The notes: generated by a model from the letters alone, not told the origin. Positions 46,954 through 59,435 are shown, numbered from the stretch's first letter. The stretch is DNA of 64,000 nucleotides from Periplaneta americana (GCF_040183065.1 NC_091127.1:25645391-25709390), one strand, 5' to 3'. Made by a program: numbers and translations.

Positions 46954-47318
46954 CATTATTGTCATCATTATCACCATCATTATCATCATTATTATTATGA
47001 TCATTATCATTATTGTCATCATTATCGTCATTATTATGATCATTATCATGATTATTATCATTATTATATTATTTTTATTATTATTATCATTATTGTCATC
47101 ATTATCACCATCATTGTCATCATTATTATTATGATCATTATCATTATTGTCATCATTATCGTCATTATTATGATCATTATCATTATTATATTATTTTTAT
47201 TATCATTATTGTCATCATTATTACCATCATTATCATCATTATCATTATTGTCATTATCGTCATTATTATGATCATTATCATGATTATTATCATTATTATA
47301 TTATTTTTATTATTATTA
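46495..47318. repeat. TTA/TCA array with about 130-140 bp higher-order units
   Basis: Trinucleotide-like ATT, ATC and ATG words. The phrase CATCATTATCGTCATTATTA recurs near 46740, 46871, 47011 and 47151 with a shorter interval to the last, showing amplified larger units on top of the three-base period. Confidence 0.85.
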
Positions 47319-47324
47319 TGTTAT

Positions 47325-47502
47325 TTCATTACTTTTATCAAATACTAGGTTATTTAGCGTTGATGGGATTTGATATTTAGCGAGGTGAGACAGAGGATTC
47401 GTCATAGATTATCCGATATTCGCCTTACGGTTGGGGAAAACCTCGGAAAAATCCAACCAAGTAGGCTAATCAGGCCAAGCGAGAATCGAACTAACGTCCG
47501 AA

Positions 47503-47506
<4 letters not shown>
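47325..47506 (-). mobile_element. SINE A, headless subfamily, copy 2
   Basis: Ends GAATCGAACTAACGTCCGAA against ATT repeats, like copies 1 and 3. Confidence 0.75.
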
Positions 47507-47535
<29 letters not shown>

Positions 47536-47537
<2 letters not shown>

Positions 47538-47733
47538 GTTGGTTATTTAACAACGCTGTATCAACTACTCGGTTGTTTAGCGTCAACGAGATTTGTGATA
47601 GCGAGACGGTATTCGCGGAGATAAGGCCGAGGATTCGCCATAGATTACCTGACATTCGCCTTAGGGTAGGAGAAAACCTCGGAAGAAACCCAACTATGTA
47701 ATCACCCCAAGAGGGAATCGAACCCATGCCTGA
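47536..47733 (-). mobile_element. SINE A, headless subfamily, copy 3
   Basis: Tail AGTTGGTTATTTAACAACGC to GGGAATCGAACCCATGCCTG, then AATATT and an (ATT)n run to 47776. Flanked by ATT runs on both sides. Confidence 0.8.
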
Positions 47734-47734
47734 A

Positions 47735-47776
<42 letters not shown>

Positions 47777-48484
47777 CGCCGTTGTGGCTATGTGAATAGC
47801 GCGTGAGCATCCTCAACCAGGTATGCTTCTAGTTTCACAGTGACGTCAGCTGCAAAACGGCTGTATTTTATATTTCGGAAAAAGTTTATACTTTCACCGA
47901 TTTTCAAAAACATTGTCTACACAGAACTCATGCAGCCTCTAGTTAAGTTCTATTGACAGCTGAACTGTTTGATATTTTGTACAACGTAACAGATAGCTGT
48001 GTGGCAATCATTTTATTGAATTTTTAGAAACTTAATGAGAGAAAATGAAATAAATAAATGGTGCAGATTTATATTACATGGTTTGTCATTCATATTCTTT
48101 TATTTTTTGCTCTGATACGCCAACCCAAATCAGCTGATTACGTCACAGCCAAGCAGAGTCCATCCAGGCGAGTAATTTCCAGTTTGTGAATACAATATTT
48201 TTAATTGAAAGTGGTTTCTCGATCGCGTTTCGAATTGAAGAGACAGGAGATTGAGAGGGGCGAATAGGCAGCCCGCGATACCCTACTCCGTTGTTCCCCC
48301 CTGCGCTCAATACACAACAAATCAATCACCTGCATCAACTGGCTTTGAAATGGCACAGTATTAGCCCTAGTGATTACCCATCTCTTTCCCAAAGGAGATC
48401 CGCTTACCACTCTTCCTCCATTTCCCTTAGTTTTGCCTCTTATTTTACTTCTTCCTGCGCGCCTTCACAAATTTCACTACCAAT
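47777..48484. other. No gene recognised
   Basis: Starts with a box-A-like TGGCTATGTGAATAGCG near 47773; no box B found. Confidence 0.4.
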
Positions 48485-50775
48485 CTATCTATCTAACTAC
48501 CAACGTATTCTACCTATCTACGTAACTACCAACGTAATTACCTAGGTACCAAAAGTAATCTACCTATCTATCGGGGTAATCTATCTATCTACCTACCTAC
48601 CGACCAACGTAATCTACCTATCAACGTAATCTACCTAACTACCAACGTAATCTACCTATCAACGTAATCTACCTAACTACCAACGTAATCTACCTATCAA
48701 CGTAATCTACCTAACTACCAACGTAATATACCTAGCTACGAGCAAATGCTGGGTAACTTTCGGTGCTGGACCCCGGACTCATTTCACCGGCATTATCACC
48801 TTCATTTCATTCAGACGCTAAATAACCTAGATGTTGATACAGCGTCGTAAAATAACCCAATACAATAAAATAAAAAATATACCTAGCTACCAAAAGTAAT
48901 CTACCTATCTACCAAAAGTAATCTACCTATCTACCAAAAGTAATCTACCTATCTATCGAAGTAATCTATCAACCTACCAACGTAATCTATCTATCAACGT
49001 AATCTATCTATCTACCAAAAGTAAGCTACCTATCTACCGATGTAATCTACCTATCTACCAACGTAATCTACCTAACTACCAACGTAATCTACCTAGCTAC
49101 CAAAAGTAATCTATCTATCGACGTAATCTATCTATCTACCTACCAACGTAATCTACCTATCTACAAACGTAATCTACCTACCAACGTAACCTACCTAACT
49201 ACCAATGTAATCTACCTATCAACGTAATCTACCTAACTACCAACGTAATCTACCTAGCTACCAAAAGTAATCTACCTATCTATCGACGTAATCTACCTAT
49301 CTTCCAACGTAATCTACATAGCTACCAAAAGTAATCTACCTATCTATCGACGTAATCTATCTACCTACCAACGTAATCTATCTATTTACCAAAAGTAAGC
49401 TACCTATCTACCGACGTAAGCTACCTATCTACCGTCGTAATCTACCTAACTACCAACGTAATCTACCTATCTACAAACGTAATCTACCTACCAACGTAAC
49501 CTACCTAACTACCAATGTAATCTACCTATCAACGTAATCTATCTAACTACCAATGTAATCAACCGAGCTACCAAAAGTAATCTACCTATCTATCGACGTA
49601 ATCTACCTATCTACCAACGTAATCTACCTAGCTACCAAAAGTAATCTACCTATCTATCGACGTAATCTATCTACCTACCAACGTAATCTATCTACCAAAA
49701 GTAAGCTACCTATCTACCGACGTAATCTACCTATCTGCCGACGTAATCTACCTATCTACCAACGTAATCTACCTAACTACCAAAAGTAATCTACCTATCT
49801 ATCGACGTAATCTATCTATCTACCTACCAACGTAATCTACCTATCTACAAACGTAACCTACCTAACTACCAACGTAATCTACCTATCGACGTAATCTATC
49901 TATCTAACTACCAACGTAATCTACCTATCTACAAACGTAATCTACCTATCAACGTAATCTACGTAACTACCAACGTAATGTACCTATCAACGTAAACTAC
50001 CTAACTACCAATGTAATCTACCTAGCTACCGAAAGTAATCTACCTATCTATCGACGTAATCTACCTATCTACCAACGTAATCTACCTAGCTACCAAAAGT
50101 AATCTACTATATATCGACGTAATCTATCTACCTACCAACGTAATCTATCAACGTAATCTATCTATCTCTCTACCAAAAGTGAGCTAACTATCTACAGACG
50201 TAATCTACCTATCTACCGACGTAATCTACCTAACTGCCGACGTAATTTACCTAGCTACCAAAAGTAATCTACCTATCAATCGACGAAACCTATCTATCTA
50301 CCTACCAACGTAATCTATCTATCTACAAACGTAATCTACGTACTAATGTAATCTGCCTAACTACCAACGTAATTTACCAACGTAATCTATATATCTACCA
50401 ACGTAATCTACCTATCTACCAAAAGTAACCTACCTATCTATCGACGTAATCTACCTACCTACTAACGTAATCTACCAACTACCAACGTAATCTACCTATC
50501 AACGTAATCTACCTAACTACCAACGTAATTTACCAACGTAATTTACCAACGTAATTTACCAACGTAATCTATATATCTACCAACGTAATCTACCTATCTA
50601 CCAAAAGTAATCTACCTATCTACCAAAAGTAATCAACCTATCTATCGACGTAAACTACCTACTTACCAACCTAATCTACCTATCTACCAAAAGTAATCTA
50701 CCTATCTACCAAAAGTAATCTACCTAACTACCAACGTAAACTACCTACCAAATATAATCTACCTAGCTACCAAAA
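48485..50775. repeat. GTAATCTACCTA minisatellite, about 2.3 kb
   Basis: Variants of (ACGTAATCTACCTATCTACC) of 12-20 bp, with alternates AAAAGTAATC and AACGTAACC. The pair AGCTACCAAAAGTAATCTAC occurs at 49254 and 49318 and again at 49563 and 49628, so a unit of about 310 bp was amplified as well. The array is AT-moderate and ends in a GCTACC then A-run at 50770. Confidence 0.9.
48740..48875 (+). mobile_element. 5'-truncated SINE B in the minisatellite
   Basis: Only the last 136 bp of SINE B (from GAGCAAATGCTGGGTAACTT), with AATATACCTAGCTAC at 48725-48739 and 48876-48890 as a 15-bp duplication. Truncation at insertion, not later loss. Confidence 0.95.
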
Positions 50776-50787
50776 AAAATAAAAATC

Positions 50788-50925
50788 AAAAGCCAAAATC
50801 ATTTGGGAGTTCAAAATTTGGATTTTATTGGTCTTTTGCATAGTAAGTATGCTCTCAAAATTGTTGTAAAAATTATTATAAAAAAAGTTTTCATTCTTAG
50901 TGAAGTGGAAAACTTGAAACGCATG
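50788..50925 (+). repeat. Second copy of the 5.0-kb dispersed repeat
   Basis: GAGTTCAAAATTTGGATTTT, TTTGCATAGTAAGTATGCTC and AAAAAGTTTTCATTCTTAGT match 5065-5160 plus 5649-5670, skipping the Penelope insert, so this is the empty-site version. Confidence 0.65.
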
Positions 50926-51389
50926 AAAAATATGTCTGCTATATTGTACTTCGCTGCCTCTTGAGACGATTTTGTAGACGCGTCACAGTGAGTGCATCCC
51001 TTTCTTCTCAATCTGTCCAGAAAGCAAACGTGATTTTCTATCCCCTATTCCTTGTTATCTTGTTATTATTTATTTCTGTAGACAAAATCACCAGTTAAAA
51101 AAACAGAAGTTCTTAATATATGAGTGTATGACATATTGCAAATATTGTATTCTGTGTTACTGTAGCAGTGCTGTTAGCATTAGTTTCTCTAATCTGCTCT
51201 TAATTGCAAATTATCGGCAGGAATTAGGATGACGATGCTATCAGTGAGTGCAGTGACAGGTTGCTATAGCAACTTGTGCTGCTACTGCAGCGTCTAATCA
51301 TTTCCATGATTATAACTAAGATAGGCCTACTGTTTTTCACAGCAAACATGCTTCTGCTAAAGATCGCACTGACCGATAAGAATGCTGTA
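50926..51389. other. No gene seen
   Basis: Anonymous. Confidence 0.45.
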
Positions 51390-51662
51390 TGAATTGACAC
51401 GAAATCAGATGAGAATGAATTGTTAATTTTTAAGCGAAAATGTTTTAGAAAAATGTTGGGAGCAGTTCGAGATACAGATATTTTGGAATGGAAGAGACTA
51501 CACAATTGTGGTCACAATTAATGGAAGAAAATTACTATGAATTGGGCATTTAGAAACTCTGTTCACAGAAACCGCTATAGGGAAAAGATCATTTGGAAGG
51601 ATTAGGCTTAGATAATGGGACAATCTGAAGGACCTACAAATTTTAGAAATTCATGATAATTG
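51390..51662 (+). pseudogene. LINE RT C-terminal relic
   Basis: With frame shifts: FRKMLGAVRDTDILEWKRLH and GKRSFGRIRLRWWDNLKDL, matching 'lrk.fGa.r......WR.LHN' and 'GkR..GRpr.RW.dn...Dl' of the RTE-like family. Heavily decayed. Confidence 0.5.
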
Positions 51663-52034
51663 GAAAATTGTTTGTCAATAGAGGTGGGAACGATATATCG
51701 GTTTTCACGAAATGCCGATATTTTCGTTTCGATATAGCGATATATCGATATCGAAATTTTGATTCAATATATCGTATAATATATCAGTTTTCTCACAAAT
51801 TTATCGATTTTTTGTGGAATAATTATCATTATCAACAACAACAAAATCCACACTAGACAACTCCGATACTTCCCGAGAGATGGCGCTACTGAAGGTGGAC
51901 AGTTACATAATTGTGCAACCTCACTCAATACCTTGACCTAATTGGCTGGACTGGAATTCGAATTCAAACTGTTTAGTATGCAGCACCAAATTCAAAATGC
52001 AGCGTGTGCGAATTTGAGACAGACGGGAGGTTTA

Positions 52035-52175
52035 TCTACTACTATTTTAATATTGATATTAATGTTCTCCAAGGCAGGAGTAACTCCCACCCTGAAAGAG
52101 AACCGTCTGACCTCAAAACGGATATCAAAACTTTTATTTCTATATTCTGAAATGGAAAGAGAAACAAGGATTTAA
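52035..52175 (+). pseudogene. hAT transposase C-terminal tip
   Basis: ILILMFSKAGVTPTLKENRL then TSKRISKLLFLYSEM matches the end of hAT proteins ('vFS.aG.i....R.rL....v..llfL'). Confidence 0.7.
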
Positions 52176-52280
52176 TACCGATGTGACATTTGTTTATGTC
52201 TATGATTTCTATGCACAACCTAGTGCTGACATTCTATTTTCTTATATCTTTTAGTGCATAAAAATTTTATCTGTAGTAAT

Positions 52281-52362
52281 GTCACGAGAGGTCTGAGATT
52301 CGCCGATAAATCCACGAGCGAAGCGAGTGGATGTATCTGGGAAATCTCAGACCTCGAGTGAC
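52281..52362. repeat. 82-bp hairpin at the R1 terminus
   Basis: GTCACGAGAGGTCTGAGATT pairs with AATCTCAGACCTCGAGTGAC; an inner TCCACGAGCGAAGCGAGTGG hairpin sits in the loop. Confidence 0.75.
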
Positions 52363-53420
52363 ATTTATTAGGACTATTTCGTGAATAAAATAAAAATATA
52401 AATAACATATCCCTAAAATTCGATCAAAAAATGGTAATAATTGTTTATTAACGAATACTTTACCTATTCAGACATTGTGAAATTGAAATACTCGTAGATG
52501 AATATCGATTACTGCAATAAAGAAATTCGATGTTATTATTCAGTAATGCCAATTGCGAAATACAGGTTTAACAATGTTAATTACATGTACTGCACTTTTA
52601 TCTTATTACTATAACATAAATACATTATTTTTCATTATCTGCTGAAATCATAATTTAATTTAACAGTAACAGTGGGGACAGCTATATACCAATGCTTATG
52701 TATTCATAGCGAAACATGTTGCTACACAGTGAAGCCATCTCTGTATAGATAGGCCTAATTAAAACACGAATTTTATTACGCCATACGGAAGGCAGTTTGA
52801 TCAAAAGACCTTGTTATTACTATGCATGGTCACTGGGTTTGATATGCGATGATAGGTTATGTTACCTGTGGAAGCAGGACCAATCTCAGCTGTGTCTTAT
52901 TTCGACCGTTACAATCAGTGCTACATGAAAGCATTTTTTATAGCTCCACAAACGCATTCTCGCTGTGGTGTGTAACGGAACTAAAGCTGCATCTACACAG
53001 TTCAATATTCCAATCGCGTATGCGTGCAATCTGGGAAGAATATTGAAAGAATCAAGTTTAAAAGGTACGTTCAATTAAGGTGCATGAAGATTTTGTGTCT
53101 AAATGGTGCGCCGTTTTGAACGTCGTCTTCACTGCGTCAATATATTAATTAATATTAAATATCAATCTTGCATTCATTGCTTTAAAGTTTAAATAAAAGT
53201 TTAACCGTGTAGTTACATCTTAATGTATTCATGATCATCAATTTACGGGGAAACAGTTGGCGACAACGACTAAACAAAAGAACGACCATGCGATAAATTG
53301 ATAGCGATAAATTTAGCTGCAAAAATTATCGCAAAGTCTGACTGTGATTGGTTGGAATTCAAAATTTCATTACACTTCATTGGTCTAAAATGGTATTACG
53401 TCATATAAACGAAATAGTCC
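52350..53420 (-). repeat. Dispersed repeat R1, copy 2
   Basis: Inverse of 17190-17885 in three collinear blocks, with about 450 bp of extra sequence at 52680-53210 absent from copy 1. Confidence 0.65.
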
Positions 53421-54059
53421 CTATAATTCTATGTTGTTTGGAATGTTGGAGTGTAACAATAACTTGCGATGGGAACTTACTACAGAAGGAATGTATCAAA
53501 TCAACAGTGAAGTTTGTTAAAACTTGTAACATTCTAAGTTCTGTTTACTTACATTTAAAAATAATTACAAGCTCTGTTTACTTACATTTAAAAATGATTA
53601 CGTTGTTAGATAGAAAAGAGCATTATATCTGTGTCCTGGATTGAATCCTATATAGCATTAGAATAATTGAATCGTGTTCCAATATGAAATACTTAACCAT
53701 GTAAAGTTCACTTAACTCTTTTCCGCTATTTCATTTAAGCTTCCTTACCTCCACCATAATTTTGATTTAGGTTAGACCTACATCATATGGTATTGAATAT
53801 GTATTGTTTATTGTTACAATTTTACATTTATGCTTTTGATTGTTATGATGTTAATTTCAATGGTAAAAAGGAATATTAAGTAATTTTATTGTAATACAGT
53901 AAAGTACGCCTGAAAATGCAATTTTCTTACGGAATAGCGATATATCGATAATCGTTCGATATATCGATATATTTTCTGCGATATATATTGTTTATCGAAA
54001 TTAGGTTTGCAATATATTGCAATATCAATATATCGGTATTTAATTTATTTCCATCACTA

Positions 54060-54587
54060 GTACCATATTGTAAACCCAACGTCCCCAGGCTTTCATAACC
54101 AACAATACTTCATAATATCATATCGAAAAAATCGAAAAATCGAAAGAGAATTGGGAGGAAAATTTTTAAAAGGTACGCAAAATGCGTCCTTGCAAGGTTT
54201 TTGGGACTGTACAAAACTAAATATGTGAGCTCCAAGCCTGTTGGCCACTAGTCTCACTCCGGGTTACGCTGCTCCACTGAAGGAGCTCTAGAAAATTTTG
54301 AAGGGGAAGCCGAAATTGGACGTAACCTCTTAGGTACCACATACGCGAGGGGGACTGATATTTGATCAAGTGATCACGGAACGGGAAGAGGAAGAGCTGG
54401 CTGGTGTTTGCCGTTAGGATGGCAAGACGCCGTCATCTGTTGTTCGATGACAAAGCATGTGAAGGCCGTCGGAAGAAGCGCCGTGAAATCTAAATCTGCA
54501 ATTTGAGAGGTCCCTGTCCTTTCAATTGCGACTAATTGAGTGACCTCCTATATTTAATAGACAATTTATATGTTCTGAACTAGGGCA
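54060..54587. other. No gene recognised
   Basis: A GC-richer stretch at 54160-54500 without a convincing frame. Confidence 0.4.
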
Positions 54588-55010
54588 TACGTCGTTTATA
54601 ATAAAGGGAAATACATATGGGGAAGGGCATATAGGTCCGTGGCCCATTTCTTATAGGGCTCATCCCGACATTTGTCTTACGCCTGAGGAAAACCACGGAA
54701 TACCTTAGGCAGGATGAGTTGTCTCATATAAGAGACTAGCCAATTTGGGTATTATGTAGGAGGTGATTGTTGTCATGAGTCTTGTTGACTTGTCTCAATT
54801 CCGAGACCAGCCATTTGGCTATATGATGGCTCAATTGCGAAGAGGGGGAAAGATGTAATTGTTAATTAATTTAGAGTTAATTAGGGAGATTCATGGGGAT
54901 ATGAGTGCAGGTCCGTGACCCATTTCTTTTAGGGCTCATCCCGACATTTGTCTTAGCGCCTTAGGAAAACCATGGTAAAACCTTAGGCAGGATGAGATAA
55001 TATCATAATT
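54588..55010 (-). repeat. Duplicated SINE-like body
   Basis: GGCTCATCCCGACATTTGTC followed by GGAAAACCACGG and CCTTAGGCAGGATGAG occurs at 54657-54720 and 54926-54992, about 270 bp apart. On the minus strand this resembles the SINE central domain, without a visible tRNA head. Confidence 0.5.
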
Positions 55011-55432
55011 ATCATACAACAATTTCAATAGTATAAAACCATAACTTTGCAGCGAGAGATAGTTGTGATCAGTTGAAATTCAACGGATTTCTGTAATCCA
55101 TGGGTGAATAAGCACGTGAGTCAAATAGCACGCATAATGACACAGTAAACATTGCATCTGGGATTCGTCGATCTGTTTCGGTTAAGTGCAGACGTGTCAT
55201 TTATCATCCTTCTCATTATTCTTGTCGTGTGTTTTTGACAGCAATTTACTAGCTATAAAATTATTTGCAATTGCTTTAACGTACTGTTAAAGTTGATTAT
55301 GTAAAGATATTGATTTTCTGGAACAAGACTTAACAAAGACATTAAAATTCGGATTCATTACTTAATAGGACGTCTATAAATAAAGTGAAAAGTGGAAGAA
55401 AATAGAATTTGTGATACAGTTTATATCCTTTC
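55011..55432. other. No gene seen
   Basis: Anonymous AT-rich sequence. Confidence 0.5.
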
Positions 55433-56672
55433 CATTCATTTATTCGTTCATAAATTCAGCCATTAGTTCATTCGTTCATTAATTCATTTATTAGTTCATT
55501 CACTCATTAATTAATTCACTCATTCATTGTTTCATTCGTTCGTTCATTAATTCATTAATTCATTCATTCGTTCATTCATCCGTTCATTAATTAATTCATT
55601 ATTTAATTCATTCATTCATTGGTTCATTCATTAGTTCATTCATTCGTTCATTAATTTATTCATTAATTCATTCATTCATTCGTTCATTAATTCATTCATT
55701 ACTTCATTCATCGATTAATTAATTAATTAGTTCATTGATTCGTTCATTCATGCGTTCATTAATTCATTCATTACTTCATTCATCGATTAATTAATTAATT
55801 AATTAGTTCATTGATCCGTTCGTTCATTCATTCGTTCATTAATTCATTATTTAGTTAATTTATTAGTTCATTCATTCGTTCATTAATTCATTCATTCGCT
55901 CATTCATTCATTCATTAGTGCATTCATTCGTTCATTAATTCATTTATTAGTTCATTCACTCATTAATTAATTCACTCATTCATTGTTTCATTCGTTCGTT
56001 CATTAATTCATTAATTCATTCATTCGTTCATTCATCCGTTCATTAATTAATTCATTATTTAATTCATTCATTCATTGGTTCATTCATTAGTTCATTCATT
56101 CGTTCATTAATTTATTCATTAATTCATTCATTCGTTCGTTCATTAATTCATTCATTACTTCATTCATCGATTAATTAATTAATTAGTTCATTGATTCGTT
56201 CATTCATGCGTTCATTAATTCATTCATTACTTCATTCATCGATTAATTAATTAATTAATTAGTTCATTGATCCGTTCGTTCATTCATTCGTTCATTAATT
56301 CATTCATTAGTTAATTTATTAGTTCATTCATTCGTTCATTAATTCATTCATTCGCTCATTCATTCATTCATTAGTGCATTCATTCGTTCATTAATTCATT
56401 CATTAGTTCATTCATTCGTTCATTAATTCATTCATTCGCTCATTCATTCATTAGTGCATTCATTCGTTCATTAATTCATTCATTAGTTCATTCATTCGTT
56501 AGTTCATTAATTCATTCATTATTTCATTCATCGATTCATTAATTAATTAATTAGTTCATTGATTCGTTCATTCATGCGTTCATTAATTCATTCATTAGTT
56601 CATTGATTCGGTCATTCATTCATTAGTACATTCATTCATTCTTTCATTCCTTCATTGATTCATTCATATATT
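55433..56672. repeat. TTCA-type tetranucleotide tract with 456-bp duplication
   Basis: ATTC, GTTC, ATTA words in four-base register. 55481-55936 repeats almost exactly as 55937-56392: for example TCGATTAATTAATTAATTAG at 55711 and 56167, both 456 bp apart. Confidence 0.9.
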
Positions 56673-56937
56673 TTTTTCTTATTTCTTTGCTTTATCTTTG
56701 TGGAATATGTATTGCTTGGTTTGGGTATTCAAATATTCTACGAGAATATGAATTTGATTTTTTTAATGCAGCTTTAATCAGAATAAAATTCCAAGCAATC
56801 ATCTCCGAATCTATCACCCAGGCAACAATATGACCACAATCTCAAATGGCATTCAACTGCAACTAATACTAAATTATGTCAATATAATTATCATACTGAC
56901 TTATATTTAACTGTCCATTACATTTTATCAACAGTAA

Positions 56938-56989
56938 TCTCACTAGACGTTTTGATTTATCTAGAGAAAATCAAAATTCGAGTGGGATT
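56938..56989. repeat. 52-bp hairpin
   Basis: TCACTAGACGTTTTGATTT pairs imperfectly with AAATCAAAATTCGAGTGGGA. Layout recalls the hairpin at 52281. Confidence 0.45.
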
Positions 56990-57486
56990 TAATTGGCTAT
57001 TACACGATTAGAAGAAAGTATATAAAGATTAGAAGTAACTAAGTACTCCAATACAATAAAATATTAATTTACTTACGAAAATACAACTGTCTTCAAATGT
57101 ATTATTGTACCATCTCAACATTACAAATATTACGCTAGATGCATGCTAGATGGCAGTAGTGAGTTACCGGTATAACCGGTATGATTACTAGCAATGCCTT
57201 CTCGTCGATAAGTTCTCGATCTATACACGATGACAGTGTTACTAGTCAAGAAGGCTTTGTTGATTCAGTTTCATTTTTATTAAAACCGTTGCATTCCACT
57301 TCAATTATCCGAATCCCAGTAATCAACGTCACTTGACAGATGATTTTCAATAAATCTTAATATTAAACAATCTCTGATACGTGACTATCCATAATGTCAT
57401 ACAGCAGAAGCTATAACATAACCTAACTAATATACACAAGTGTTAGAAAAGTTTTAATTAACGACGATGACATAAAAAATAAACAT
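56990..57486. other. No gene seen
   Basis: AT-rich; an ACCGGTATAACCGGTAT direct repeat lies near 57166. Confidence 0.45.
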
Positions 57487-57801
57487 GAATAATTTTAAAA
57501 GGAATAATTATTGAATGTACAATTTTCAAATTTAAATGTGGTTGGTGGTTCAATTGATGTTATATTGGACGTGTGCGTAATAGAAGTGGAACTCGTTGAT
57601 TTAGGCCTACATGGTGTATTCAACTTATTCAGGATTTCCGAATGAATAATTTTTTAAGGAATAATTATTGAATGTACAATTTTCAAATTTGAATGTGGTT
57701 GGTGGTTCGATTGATGTTATAGTGGACGTGTGCATAATAGAAGTGGAACTCGTTGATTTAGGCCTACATGGTGTATTCAACTTATTCAGGATTTCCGAAT
57801 G
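57487..57801. repeat. 157-bp direct tandem duplication
   Basis: 57487-57643 repeats at 57644-57801 with few mismatches, including GAATAATTATTGAATGTACA-like and GTGGAACTCGTTGATTTAGG. A minus-strand frame (57625-57843) crosses the junction; it contains EGHHSEILNKLNTP and PPTTFKFENCTFNNYS and may be a fragment of an unknown protein. Confidence 0.9.
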
Positions 57802-57937
57802 GTGTCCTTCATTTATTTGTAAATCGGATTTCAGAAGATGCATAGGTATGATCAGTGATTTTTATTCATTCTTGTTCTTGAATGCCAATGCGAGTGATAT
57901 TTGAAACTGCTGTGCATCGACTGGAGTGGTTTGTAAT

Positions 57938-57983
57938 GATATATATATATATATATATATATACATATTTTTTTTTTTTTTGA
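57938..57983. repeat. (TA)n and poly-T
   Basis: About 12 TA units then a T run. Confidence 0.95.
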
Positions 57984-58013
57984 CGTCCAGACCAGCGCAG
58001 TTTGAAAACAAAG

Positions 58014-58097
58014 AAACAAATGCTAGGGACGCGATAAAATTAAACAAATGCTAGGGACGCGATAAAATTAAACAAATGCTAGGGACGCGATAAAATT
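58014..58097. repeat. Three 28-bp tandem units
   Basis: AAACAAATGCTAGGGACGCG followed by ATAAAATT, three perfect copies. The downstream ATTGGTTGAAAT ... GTATGACGTAGTAA layout resembles the end of repeat R1. Confidence 0.95.
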
Positions 58098-58671
58098 GTG
58101 CGATAAGCAGCCATGATTGGTTGAAATACGTCCTTTCGTACCGTTTTATTGGTCAAAAGTAGTATGACGTAGTAAGGGTGTAATAGTCAGCACAAAATAC
58201 TGAATTAGTTTTCATCCAAGAGACAATCCACAAGCAGTACATATTCAAAGTATTGTTCTTTATCACTAGAATTCGAACAAGTATATACTAAAACAGATAC
58301 TTAATATGAAAGAAAATATTCACAAAATAACTGAATCGCTATTATTTAAAAGGGCGGAAGTCACATTTTTTCAAAATTCATTTTTTTACTAAAATGTGTT
58401 CTCTTATAATAGACGCATCAATTTATATTAAAATAACTTTAAAAAACACAGTAAAGATGGTTAAAATGCAACATAATATTTCATAATTTACGTTAAAAGT
58501 GCAGATGTCTTGGACAGTTTTCTTTCTCTCCTGTAAAATTTGTATTTTTTAACTTCCATTCTTTTAACAAATAGCGATAGAGATCCACTTTAAACTAATA
58601 TCACAATAAATACTTGACGCGCGTTGAGGCCTTTGCCTCTTTTGCCTGACGTCAATTACCTGTCTGCTATA

Positions 58672-59218
58672 CAGGGTGTTTAAAAAATGGTCAATAATTT
58701 ACAGATGAAAAGTACAAACTGAAATTAGCAAAAAAACCTCAATGAACATTGGTCCGCAAATTAACCCGTTCATTCTATATTCCCTTAGACAGTGAAAGAC
58801 TGTACCGTGGCCTCCTAGATCACCGGATTTAAATCCGATTAGATTTCTATGTTTGGTGTCATGTAAAAAGCCTGGTTTACACTTCTGTGGCCAACAAACT
58901 TCAGGAATTGCGGTTTCGGATTGAACGTACATTTCAGCAAATAAGGAACGATCCAGGACTGCTTGAGAGGATTCACAGATAACTACAGACAAGAGCACAA
59001 CATTCATATGCATGAATGCATTTTGAACACCTGCTGTAGGTAGAATTCAGTTTGGAATATCTGCATGTCTGCCCTTATTCTGCGAGTAATCTCAACAGAA
59101 AATGTGCATTTTCTCGACAATGATAATTTGCAGACTAATGTGTATTGGAGCTTTTTTACTTGGGTTAGTTTGTACTTTTCATCTGTAAATTATTGACCAT
59201 CACATTTAAAACACCCTG
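58672..59218 (+). mobile_element. Mariner-like element, third copy
   Basis: CAGGGTGTTTAAAAAATGGT and the inverted right end CAGGGTGTTTTAAATG share AATTTACAGATGAAAAGTAC further in. TATA on both flanks (58668-58671, 59219-59222). Interior carries transposase relics. Confidence 0.8.
58795..59036 (+). pseudogene. Mariner-like transposase C-terminal relic
   Basis: In shifting frames: SPDLNPIRFL (third-aspartate block) and GLLERIHR, QTRAQHS, MHFEHLL, the usual ending of this family. Several stops. Confidence 0.65.
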
Positions 59219-59394
59219 TATAGTATCGCGTAACATTGTTGACTACGAACACATAGAGTCGATGTTACTAGTTGTAATATGTCATACTGAAATAGAAGAT
59301 AAATTTCTTATCGGAAACTATAAACAATTAAATTTCTGCATGATGATAACAGTGCTGTAATTTCTGCATGATGATAACAGTGCTGTAAATGTTA

Positions 59395-59396
<2 letters not shown>

Positions 59397-59435
<39 letters not shown>

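Larger units (their letters stand above)
51679..54059 (+). mobile_element. hAT element with TATATCGATA-rich termini
   Basis: The left end TAGAGGTGGGAACGATATAT and inverted right end TAGTGATGGAAATAAATT are followed on both sides by dense GATATATCGATA motifs (51690-51800; 53935-54045). No clear 8-bp duplication. It contains a hAT C-terminal fragment and a minus-strand R1 repeat. Confidence 0.55.

Noticed and set aside
48485-50775. Minisatellite as a CRISPR array
   Set aside because: Units are 12-20 bp variants without unique spacers, in a eukaryotic context.
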